A stretch of DNA of 64,000 nucleotides from assembly GCA_029570835.1 (NCBI GenBank), contig JAKPTX010000274.1:1-64000 (forward strand), in the 5' to 3' direction. Positions 10,363 to 18,798 of the stretch are shown here, in pieces; position 1 is the first letter of the stretch, and each line of letters opens with the position of its first letter. Below the pieces are notes generated by a model. The model worked only from the letters and a program-made list of their open reading frames with translations. It had not been told where the DNA came from and did not search any database. The DNA is from Bacteroidota bacterium (GTDB taxonomy: Bacteria > Bacteroidota > Bacteroidia > Bacteroidales > WCHB1-69). Position numbers and translations under genes: made by a program.

Positions 10363-10399
10363 TATTTAGGGGTAAAATTCTCTATTTAGGGGTGAAATT
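10363..10399. promoter_or_regulatory. Tandem direct repeat, candidate regulator-binding site in the divergent fabH/murL-like intergenic region
   Basis: TATTTAGGGGTAAAATT (10363-10379) and TATTTAGGGGTGAAATT (10383-10399): 16/17 identical, 20-bp period. Confidence 0.45.
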
Positions 10400-10515
10400 T
10401 AATCACACACTCATTTGAACCCTGATAAATTGTTCTATTTTTTTTCATTTGAGCCATATAAAATGGCTTTATAGCTATTATTCTTTGAAAGGGGTTTTAA
10501 TTTAAATAAAATTTG

Positions 10516-10523
10516 TACTTTTG
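10516..10523 (+). promoter_or_regulatory. Bacteroidota -7 promoter element
   Basis: TACTTTTG matches TAnnTTTG, 21 bp upstream of the ATG at 10544. Confidence 0.5.
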
Positions 10524-10543
10524 TCTGCTTTATTTATAAAGAA

Positions 10544-11818
10544 ATGAGTCAACAAATTTCCTCGAAATGGACACAATTAAGAAAAACTTATCCGGTTTTT
10601 CATTATGATTCATTTCATTATTTTTGGAAAGAGGATCATATTGAAATCCAGTTTCAATTCCGAACTCAAGAACTGGTTTATAAACCCTCAATGATTGTAA
10701 AATACGGTAATTATTTGTCTCCCGGAATAAAAAATAGACAGCTCGATTCTTTTATATTTAAGATAGGTATGATTGAGCTGATTAGTTATTGGAAAGCAAC
10801 AGCCTCTCCGCTGGTTCATGTTCATCCGGCCCAACTCTCTATTTTAGAACAAAATTGGTGGAAAAAGCTCTATTTCAAAGGTTTATCGGAATATTTTTAT
10901 CAAAATGGCATCGAAACCAATTTGGAAGAGTTTCTTTCATTTTCTTTTGATACGGATGCACCTCATACCGCTCAATTTGATTATCCTCATGTTCTTTCTT
11001 CATCTTCTGTAATAGTACCAATAGGGGGGGGCAAGGATTCAGTTGTTACACTCGAACAGTTGCGCTCCTCTCGGGAAATTATACCATTAATTATTAACCC
11101 CCGAGGTGCTACGCTCGATTGTGCTAGAGTAGCAGGATTTGATTCTTTGGAGCAAATTTTTATTATTGAACGGGAAATAGATCCTTTACTGTTGAAAGTC
11201 AATTCAAAAGGTTATTTGAATGGACATACTCCATTTTCAGCTATGCTGGCTTTTTATACTGTTTTGGCAGCATATCTGACTCAAACACGCGATATTGCAT
11301 TGTCCAATGAGTCAAGTGCAAATGAAGCAACTATTGTAGGTACAGAGGTCAATCACCAATATTCAAAATCGTTGGAATTTGAAAGAGATTTTCAATATTA
11401 TGTCACTCATTTCATGAATGATTGTGCTCATTATTATAGTCATTTGAGACTCTATTCCGAATTACAAATTGCCCAATTCTTTGCTCAGTATGATCAATAT
11501 CATGCCGTGTTTAGAAGCTGTAACGCCGGAAGTAAAGAAAATATATGGTGTTGTAACTGCTCAAAATGTTTGTTTGCATACATTATTCTCTCTCCATTTA
11601 TTGAAGATGAAAAAATGATCCGAATCTTTGGTGAAGATCTGTTGGATAAAGAGAGTTTAGTACACTACTTTGATCAGTTGGTAGGGTGGGAGGCTACAAA
11701 ACCTTTTGAGTGTGTTGGGACTGTGGAAGAGGTGAATCAGGCAATACAAATGATGCTGGACTCTCGCAAAGATAAAAAATTGATTCAAAGATATATAGAA
11801 AATAATAACTTAAATTGA
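10544..11818 (+). CDS. murL: MurL-like UDP-MurNAc-L-Ala-L-Glu epimerase (PP-loop type GGGKDS protein)
   Basis: VIVPIGGGKDSVVTLE, ALSNESSANEATIVGTEVNHQYSKSLEFE, CNCSKCLFAYIILSPF; paired nearby with a MurD2-like ligase. Confidence 0.7.
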   Translation: MSQQISSKWTQLRKTYPVFHYDSFHYFWKEDHIEIQFQFRTQELVYKPSMIVKYGNYLSPGIKNRQLDSFIFKIGMIELISYWKATASPLVHVHPAQLSILEQNWWKKLYFKGLSEYFYQNGIETNLEEFLSFSFDTDAPHTAQFDYPHVLSSSSVIVPIGGGKDSVVTLEQLRSSREIIPLIINPRGATLDCARVAGFDSLEQIFIIEREIDPLLLKVNSKGYLNGHTPFSAMLAFYTVLAAYLTQTRDIALSNESSANEATIVGTEVNHQYSKSLEFERDFQYYVTHFMNDCAHYYSHLRLYSELQIAQFFAQYDQYHAVFRSCNAGSKENIWCCNCSKCLFAYIILSPFIEDEKMIRIFGEDLLDKESLVHYFDQLVGWEATKPFECVGTVEEVNQAIQMMLDSRKDKKLIQRYIENNNLN

Positions 11819-11823
11819 AATTT

Positions 11824-12696
11824 ATGAAACCCACATTGTTGATTTTGGCAGCCGGTATGGGCAGTCGTTATGGTGGTTTAAAGCAACTTGATATGTTAGG
11901 ACCCAATAACGAAACAATTATGGATTACTCTGTTGATGATGCTATTCAAGCTGGTTTCGGAAAGGTTGTTTTTGTGATCCGTAAGCACATGGAACAAGAC
12001 TTTGATCGATTGATCCTCTCAAAATATAGATCTAAAATAGAAGTGGGAGTGGTTTATCAGGAATTGGATTGCCTTCCGGAAGGATTTACTCCCGATCCTG
12101 AAAGAGAAAAACCTTATGGAACGGCACATGCTATTTTGATGGCCAAAAATGCAATTAAAGAGCCTTTCGCTGTAATTAATGCAGACGATTTCTACGGGAA
12201 AAACGCCTTCGAAACAATGGCACAATTCTTATCTCAACCACAAAATGAATCGATTCCCCGATTCGCTATGATTGGTTATCAGTTGAAAAATACATTGTCT
12301 CCATTTGGGACTGTTTCTCGTGGAGTGTGTAAAACTAACGATCAGGGAGAGTTAGTCCAAATAACTGAAATGACCAAGATTAAACAAGTTGAGGAAAAGA
12401 TTTATAATCTGGCAGATGAAAATAACCCCGTTGCTTTAACCGGGAATGAGCCTGTATCTATGAATTTTTGGGGATTTACTCCCCCTATATTTCAATTCTT
12501 AGAAGATCAATTCGTAGAATTTCTGACGGATAACGAGGATAGCCTTAAAGCTGAATTTCCAATTCCTTCTGTCGTTGACCGATTGATTAAAAATAAGCGG
12601 GCAAAAGTGACAGTTTTGGATTGTTCAGCAATCTGGTTTGGGGTTACCTACCAGGAGGATAAACCATACGTAATGGAGCAGTTAAGAAAACTATAA
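11824..12696 (+). CDS. Sugar nucleotidyltransferase family protein
   Basis: LLILAAGMGSRYGGLKQL signature. ATG at 11824 preferred over the TTG at 11815 used in the track. Confidence 0.85.
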   Translation: MKPTLLILAAGMGSRYGGLKQLDMLGPNNETIMDYSVDDAIQAGFGKVVFVIRKHMEQDFDRLILSKYRSKIEVGVVYQELDCLPEGFTPDPEREKPYGTAHAILMAKNAIKEPFAVINADDFYGKNAFETMAQFLSQPQNESIPRFAMIGYQLKNTLSPFGTVSRGVCKTNDQGELVQITEMTKIKQVEEKIYNLADENNPVALTGNEPVSMNFWGFTPPIFQFLEDQFVEFLTDNEDSLKAEFPIPSVVDRLIKNKRAKVTVLDCSAIWFGVTYQEDKPYVMEQLRKL

Positions 12697-13439
12697 TGAG
12701 ATATTTTATTCAGTTGAGCTATAAGGGTGCTCCCTTCGTAGGATGGCAGATACAGCCCAATGGGGTTTCGGTTCAGGCGCTCCTGGAAGAGGGTTTGCAG
12801 GTCATGCTCAAAGAACCGATCTCTCTGGTGGGTTGCGGGAGAACTGATGCAGGTGTGAATGCTTGTCGTTTTTTTGCCCATTTTGATTCAGATCTCATTA
12901 TTGATGATCAGAATTATCCCTTTTTAATCTCAAAACTGAATAGTTGGCTCCCGACTGAAATCGCTGTTGCAAAACTTTTTCTTGTTCCGGACGATCTTCA
13001 TGCTCGTTTTAGCGCAATAGAACGTACTTATCTCTATTTTGTAGATACACAAAAAGATCCTTTTACAACCGATCGTGCTTATCGGGTTTACAAACCGCTG
13101 GATCTGGAAAAGATGAATCAGGCAGCACAATTGTTGTTGCAAACATCTGATTTTACCAGTTTTTCAAAGCTGCATACACAGGTGAATAATAATTTTTGTT
13201 CTGTTACCTATGCTCATTGGGAACAGATTGATAATCAACTGATATTTAGGATAACGGCTAATCGTTTTCTAAGAAATATGGTACGTTCTATCGTGGGTAC
13301 TCTGTTGATGGTCGGAGAAGGAAAGATCGATTTAGAGCAGTTTCAAGAAATTATTGATGCCAAAGATCGCTCTAAAGCAGGAAAATCAGTCCCTGCTCAT
13401 GCACTTTTTTTGGAAAATGTGCGTTATAATATGATCTAA
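12696..13439 (+). CDS. truA: tRNA pseudouridine synthase A
   Basis: GCGRTDAGVNACRFFAHFD catalytic Asp motif, RFLRNMVRSIVGTLLMVGEGK. Start overlaps the previous stop (TAATG). Confidence 0.95.
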   Translation: MRYFIQLSYKGAPFVGWQIQPNGVSVQALLEEGLQVMLKEPISLVGCGRTDAGVNACRFFAHFDSDLIIDDQNYPFLISKLNSWLPTEIAVAKLFLVPDDLHARFSAIERTYLYFVDTQKDPFTTDRAYRVYKPLDLEKMNQAAQLLLQTSDFTSFSKLHTQVNNNFCSVTYAHWEQIDNQLIFRITANRFLRNMVRSIVGTLLMVGEGKIDLEQFQEIIDAKDRSKAGKSVPAHALFLENVRYNMI

Positions 13440-13461
13440 ATTCATTTTGATAATCTTTGAT

Positions 13462-14856
13462 ATGAAGAGATATTTTTATTTAATCGTTATATTGTTGATA
13501 ACTCTGTTTTTTACGAGTTGTAGACCGGAGCAATTTGGAGACACTCCTCTTGTATTTTCAACGACTGAGGTAACATTTGATACCGTTTTTACAACTGTAG
13601 GATCTACAATTCAATCTTTTACTGTACACAATCCTTCCCACACTTCGGTTAAAACAGATATTCGTTTGGGCGGAGGAAATCAATCTTACTACAGTATTAA
13701 TGTAGATGGTGAACCCGGAATTTACTTTAAAGATGTGATTATTCCACCAAAGGATTCTATCTATATTTTTGTGAAAGTAACGATCAATCCGGGGAATGTC
13801 AACAATCCTTTTTTAGTAACTGATTCTATTGAATTTATCACAATAAGTGGAAAACAATCTGTCCAATTGATTGCTTATGGTCAGGATGCTAATTTTATAG
13901 TGGCTGATTCAGGTCCCGACCATTTAAGATATAAAGTGGTTGCCGGTGCACATGAAGAGGTTATTTGGACTAAAGAGAAGCCTTATGTAGTTTACGGCTG
14001 GGCTGTGGTTGATTCATTAGGTACTTTAAAGATTGAACCGGGAACAAAGATCTATTTTCACGCCAATTCAGGACTGTGGGTTTATCGGTATGGGCATCTT
14101 GAGGCAGTAGGAAGTGTGGATGAACCTATTCTCTTCAGAAGTGATCGCCTGGATGAGTGGTTTGATTCCGATTTTACACAATGGAGCAGAATTTGGATTA
14201 TGGAAGGAAATCGGGATAATCTGATTGATCATGCCATTGTAACTAATTCTTATGTGGGTATCCAAATGGAAGGATTTTCAGAATATACTTCCAATAAAAC
14301 CATCATTTCCAATACAATTATTAAAAATAATCAAAATAGTTCCGTGATTGCTCGCTGGGCTAATTTTGACATGGTAAACTGTGTTGTAACACAAACCGGT
14401 GGCTGTTGTTTGCAGTTAGAAGTAGGGAAGTGGAGGATAGTTAACTCCACTTTAGCTAATTATGCCGCCGTGGGAAGAGATACTACCCATCCCGTGGTAT
14501 ATGTGTCTAATAAAAGTTCATTTGATTTGCAATCATACCATTCTGAAGCCTATTTTGAAAATACAATTATTGATGGTAGTTTCAGAAGAGAACTAAGAGA
14601 GTATAAGTCTCCCGAATATCAGTTAAATACACTTTATAAAAACTGTATGATTAGGATACCCAATTCATTACCCTCATTTGTACAAGTTATTTTGAATCAA
14701 AATCCTCAGTTTAAAGATCGTACAGAATTAGATTTTAGACTCAAAAGTAATTCTCCTGCTATTGATGCCGGAGTTCCTAACGGTGTTCTTTTTGACATCC
14801 TCGGAAATCCGCGCGTTGGTATTCCCGATATTGGTGCTTATGAGTTTACGGAATAA
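13462..14856 (+). CDS. Lipoprotein with right-handed beta-helix repeats
   Basis: MKRYFYLIVILLITLFFTSC lipobox; IISNTIIKNNQNSS / SPAIDAG...GNPRVGIPDIGAYE typical of parallel beta-helix proteins. Confidence 0.8.
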   Translation: MKRYFYLIVILLITLFFTSCRPEQFGDTPLVFSTTEVTFDTVFTTVGSTIQSFTVHNPSHTSVKTDIRLGGGNQSYYSINVDGEPGIYFKDVIIPPKDSIYIFVKVTINPGNVNNPFLVTDSIEFITISGKQSVQLIAYGQDANFIVADSGPDHLRYKVVAGAHEEVIWTKEKPYVVYGWAVVDSLGTLKIEPGTKIYFHANSGLWVYRYGHLEAVGSVDEPILFRSDRLDEWFDSDFTQWSRIWIMEGNRDNLIDHAIVTNSYVGIQMEGFSEYTSNKTIISNTIIKNNQNSSVIARWANFDMVNCVVTQTGGCCLQLEVGKWRIVNSTLANYAAVGRDTTHPVVYVSNKSSFDLQSYHSEAYFENTIIDGSFRRELREYKSPEYQLNTLYKNCMIRIPNSLPSFVQVILNQNPQFKDRTELDFRLKSNSPAIDAGVPNGVLFDILGNPRVGIPDIGAYEFTE

Positions 14857-14898
14857 AAAAAACTAACAACCTTTTGATCAAACAAAAAGTTGTTAGTT
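14854..14898 (-). terminator. Terminator between convergent genes; T-tract on the minus strand
   Basis: AACTAACAAC (14861-14870) / GTTGTTAGTT (14889-14898): perfect 10-bp stem followed on the minus strand by TTTTTT. Confidence 0.75.
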
Positions 14899-14921
14899 CT
14901 TAAGTTATCGGGACCCTATTT

Positions 14922-17036
14922 TTATTTTAATCCTCTGTTCTTAAGTAAGGGCTCAATAGATGGTTCTTTTCCTCTAAATGCGATATAAAGTTCCATCGGT
15001 GGTACGGTATTCCCTTTCTTCAAAATATTTTCTTTGTATAATTTAGCAGTTGTAGGATCAAAAATTCCATTCTCTTTAAAAGCTTCAAAAGCGTCATTGT
15101 CTAACACTGCAGACCATGTATAAGAGTAGTATTGAGAGTCGTATGATCCACCAAAAATATGTAGGAAATATGCACTACTATGACGGGCAATAATCTCAGG
15201 AATTAAACCGATACTAGTTAAATAATTACGTTCAAATTGAGGAAGTTCAATTTTTGTAGGTTCAGTAATGGTATGATATTTCATATCCAGGAAGGAAGAA
15301 GCAATCAATTCGGTGTTGATAAATCCTTGACCATAATTGGAGGCTGCATTGAGTTTTTGAATTAACTCATCAGGAATAACTTCACCGGTTTGGTAGTGTT
15401 TTGCGTACATTTTTAATACTTCGGGTTCACTTGCCCAATGTTCAAATATTTGAGATGGTAATTCAACAAAATCACGTGCAACATTAGTTCCTGAAAGTGA
15501 ACGATACTTGCAATCGGTTAACATACCATGTAATCCATGTCCAAATTCGTGGAAGAAGGTTTCTGTTTGGTCAAAAGTAAGTAAGGAAGGGGAGTCAGCA
15601 GTAGGTTTTGCACTATTCAATACCAATGAAACAATCGGGATCACTTTTTCCCCCTCTTTGGTGTACCATTGTTCACGGAAATTGGTCATCCAGGCACCAC
15701 TACGTTTACTTTCTCTTGGATAATAGTCCATATATAAAATAGCAATTACTTCCCCATTTTCTTTCACTTCATAAGCTTCAGCATCAGGATGGTATAATGG
15801 TAACTCTTTATTTAGCTCAAAAGTAATACCAAAAAGTTTATTGGAAACCGCAAAGATTCCATTTTTAACATTTTCAAGAGAGAAGTATTGACTTACTATG
15901 TCTTGATCTAAGTCATACTTTTCTTTGCGGACTTTTTCACTATAGTATCTGTAATCCCAAGGTTCAACTTTAAAGTTTTTACCCTCTTTTTTAATCATTT
16001 TTTCAAATTCAGCAACCTCTTGTTTTGATTTTTCTATTGCAGGTTCCCAAACTTGAGCTAAAAGATCCATAACAGCATCAGGATCTTGAGCCATGTTGGC
16101 TTCCAAAACAAAGTCAGAGTGTGTTTTATAACCCATGATCTCAGCTCTTTCCAGTCTAAGATTAACCATCTCATTGATAATGAGTGAGTTGTCGTAAGGT
16201 CCTGACAAACAACGACCGGTTAAGCCATCCCACATCTCTTTCCTCAAATCCCTGTCATGGCAATATTGAAGTAAAGGTTCCCAGCTTGGAAGTTGAATAG
16301 TGAAAACGTATTTCCCTTTTGTTGCAGGATCAGCTTCACCTAGTTCTAAAGCTGCTGCAATAGCATTGGCAGGCATTCCATCCAAACGTTTGACATCATC
16401 AACAACTAATTTGAACTCATTAGATGCTTTGAGTACATTGTTCCCAAATTGCAAGCGTAATGAAGCTAATCTCTCATTGATTTCTCTAAAACGCTCTTGT
16501 TTTTCAGCAGGAACATTGGCACCACCACGTACAAATGATTTGTAGGTTTCTTCCAATAAGCGAAGTTGTACAGGATCCAGGTTCATTCCTTCTCTTTGGT
16601 CATAAACAGTTTTAATTCTTTCAAAAAGTTTGACATTCAATGAGATATCATCACTGTGTTTTGTAACTAGAGGAGTTATTTTCTCGGAAAGAGCTTCTAA
16701 TTCAGGAGAATTCACTGCTTCAGTTAAATTAAAAAATACAAGAGATACTTTGTACAAAAGAGCTCCACTATATTCCAAAGCTTCAATTGTGTTTTCAAAC
16801 GTGGGTTTTTCCTTGTTATTACAAATCGCATCAATCTCTTCTAATTGCTGTCTGATACCTTCTTCAAAAGCAGGTAAGTAGTGTTCATTTTTAATTTTGT
16901 CAAAAGGGGGAACACCATAAGGAGTGTCCCATTCTGTTACAAATGGATTGTCTTTCAATGCCTCATTTTCTTTTTTCTTGCATGCACTGAAAAGAATAAT
17001 TGTTGCTAAAGCAATCATTGTTAATGTTTGTTTCAT
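14922..17036 (-). CDS. M3-family metallopeptidase (peptidyl-dipeptidase Dcp-like), lipoprotein
   Basis: FFHEFGHGLHGML HExxH; lipobox ILFSAC. Confidence 0.92.
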   Translation of the reverse strand: MKQTLTMIALATIILFSACKKKENEALKDNPFVTEWDTPYGVPPFDKIKNEHYLPAFEEGIRQQLEEIDAICNNKEKPTFENTIEALEYSGALLYKVSLVFFNLTEAVNSPELEALSEKITPLVTKHSDDISLNVKLFERIKTVYDQREGMNLDPVQLRLLEETYKSFVRGGANVPAEKQERFREINERLASLRLQFGNNVLKASNEFKLVVDDVKRLDGMPANAIAAALELGEADPATKGKYVFTIQLPSWEPLLQYCHDRDLRKEMWDGLTGRCLSGPYDNSLIINEMVNLRLERAEIMGYKTHSDFVLEANMAQDPDAVMDLLAQVWEPAIEKSKQEVAEFEKMIKKEGKNFKVEPWDYRYYSEKVRKEKYDLDQDIVSQYFSLENVKNGIFAVSNKLFGITFELNKELPLYHPDAEAYEVKENGEVIAILYMDYYPRESKRSGAWMTNFREQWYTKEGEKVIPIVSLVLNSAKPTADSPSLLTFDQTETFFHEFGHGLHGMLTDCKYRSLSGTNVARDFVELPSQIFEHWASEPEVLKMYAKHYQTGEVIPDELIQKLNAASNYGQGFINTELIASSFLDMKYHTITEPTKIELPQFERNYLTSIGLIPEIIARHSSAYFLHIFGGSYDSQYYSYTWSAVLDNDAFEAFKENGIFDPTTAKLYKENILKKGNTVPPMELYIAFRGKEPSIEPLLKNRGLK

Positions 17037-17055
17037 AAGTTAAGTAGTTTTATGG

Positions 17056-18753
17056 TTATTTAATTTGAAGTTTTGAATTATATTGTTTTCCGAAATTGTC
17101 GGTAAATCTGAGTATATAGAGTCCGGTGGCTAGTGAAGATACAGAGATTGTGTTCTCACCGTTTGCTAATTTTTCACTATGTAAAAGAGCTCCGGTCATT
17201 GAATATATTTCTACATTCATTTCTTCTTGAAGTTGAACTCTTACAAATTGAGAAGCAGGATTGGGCGCCAATTTGATTAAAGAGTGGTTGTATTCAGAAA
17301 TAGAGCTTGTAATCCCGTTATTGGCATTGTTTAGAATAACAATTCTATTCCTTTGAGGAATATTGGCCCCTCCCTTATACAAACATATTCCGGTTAAGTT
17401 AACAACATAACTGGGAATAGCGGTATTGATGTAGTCGGCACTGAAATTATCAGTGTAAATAACGGAATCCTTTGAAACTCCGTTTTGAGTGGCTCCATAA
17501 TATTTACCGGATGCCCAATTACCGGTTTCGTTAATCGTTACATCAGGAAGTTTGATTAACTTTGACTGTATCGTATTTTGATGATCCTCATCTAAATCAT
17601 CTAATGTTACTATGGTGGGTGTTACACTGTTAAACGCGGAAACAGGAGTGCAATTGGATGTAGGAACCACTTCAACCATGCCATAATAATTGGTTAAAGT
17701 ACCCATAACACTGGTGATTTTTTCACCAATCTCTACATTGGTAATCTTACCTGTGGGGTCATAGATCATGATTGCAGCGGTTTCATCTTGGATATACTTA
17801 ACATTGTTAAACGTTTGCATATGGGTTACGATAGCTTCACCAGTAAACTTATATACTGTAGTACCATTATTAGCAGAACCTGTATAGGGGGGAGCAACTG
17901 CTCTTAACTCGGCAATAGTGTTTACTGTTGTGATATTAATTCCACTACCGGATAAAGCTAAAGTTACGGGGTTAGCTAATCCACCTCCCGTAAAAGTTAA
18001 GGTTCCTGTATAATCACCAACAGCAGTTGGATTAAAATTAACAACTACAGGTGCTCCAGTTTCAGTCATAACAGCACTGGTAGCAAGTTGGGTAGTAGTA
18101 GTACTGAATCCATTGCCTGAAACAGCCACTTGGATATTGCCGGGAGTTAAATTAGCACCACGAACAGTTACAGTAGCATTAACGTTTCCGTTGAGTTCAA
18201 CTCCACCAAAGTTAAGAGCGGAAGGAGTGAGGATCAAAGCAGGATCTGTAGAATGAAAAATCTCAATATCGTCAATAAAGAAACGACTGTTGGCAGCTTG
18301 GAAAGCTTCAAATTTCACCAGTGTATTGCTGGTCCCACCTGTTGCAATAACAACAAACTCAGTCATTACGTTAGTAACCAAACCAGTAACCAAATACTCT
18401 GTTTCATTTACAAAAACTTTCATCTGTTGTTGGTCTGTTGTCCATCTCCGGGCTTTGAATCGGATGGTAAAGTTACCACCGTTACCTGAAAGATTCAATG
18501 AGGGTGTGGTAATATAACCTTTAACACTGGAAGTTCCGATTTTAGCTGCTCCATTACTTTGATACACCTTGTTACCGGTCCATCCGGGTACCTGAGTATA
18601 GTTGTCTAGTGAACCACTAATATCAGTAGTTGTAGAGTCAGTCATTCCTGAGAAATCCTCAAACAGGATCTGCTGCGCTTGTAGTGAGGAAAATAATCCT
18701 CCGGTTAATAATGCTACTAAAAGTGTAGCGAAAAGAGTTTTAATTGTTTTCAT
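17056..18753 (-). CDS. T9SS type A sorting-domain protein with choice-of-anchor-D-like and OB-fold (DUF5689-like) regions
   Basis: Signal peptide; LILTPSALNFGGVELNG...; KYIQDETAAIMIYDPTGKITNVEIGEKI; C-terminal MEVYSMTGALLHSEKLANGENTISVSSLATGLYILRFTDNFGKQYNSKLQIK-type tail. Confidence 0.85.
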   Translation of the reverse strand: MKTIKTLFATLLVALLTGGLFSSLQAQQILFEDFSGMTDSTTTDISGSLDNYTQVPGWTGNKVYQSNGAAKIGTSSVKGYITTPSLNLSGNGGNFTIRFKARRWTTDQQQMKVFVNETEYLVTGLVTNVMTEFVVIATGGTSNTLVKFEAFQAANSRFFIDDIEIFHSTDPALILTPSALNFGGVELNGNVNATVTVRGANLTPGNIQVAVSGNGFSTTTTQLATSAVMTETGAPVVVNFNPTAVGDYTGTLTFTGGGLANPVTLALSGSGINITTVNTIAELRAVAPPYTGSANNGTTVYKFTGEAIVTHMQTFNNVKYIQDETAAIMIYDPTGKITNVEIGEKITSVMGTLTNYYGMVEVVPTSNCTPVSAFNSVTPTIVTLDDLDEDHQNTIQSKLIKLPDVTINETGNWASGKYYGATQNGVSKDSVIYTDNFSADYINTAIPSYVVNLTGICLYKGGANIPQRNRIVILNNANNGITSSISEYNHSLIKLAPNPASQFVRVQLQEEMNVEIYSMTGALLHSEKLANGENTISVSSLATGLYILRFTDNFGKQYNSKLQIK

Positions 18754-18798
18754 AATCATCTAATTTTTATGTTTATAATTATAATTTTTCTACTACTA

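Noticed and set aside
10452-10468. AGCCAT-ATAAA-ATGGCT palindrome upstream of the murL-like gene
   Set aside because: Only 6 bp and AT-rich, no T-tract; likely chance.
11815-11823. TTG start giving a 4-bp overlap of the nucleotidyltransferase with the murL-like gene
   Set aside because: An ATG nine bases downstream (11824) is a more ordinary start; translational coupling not claimed.
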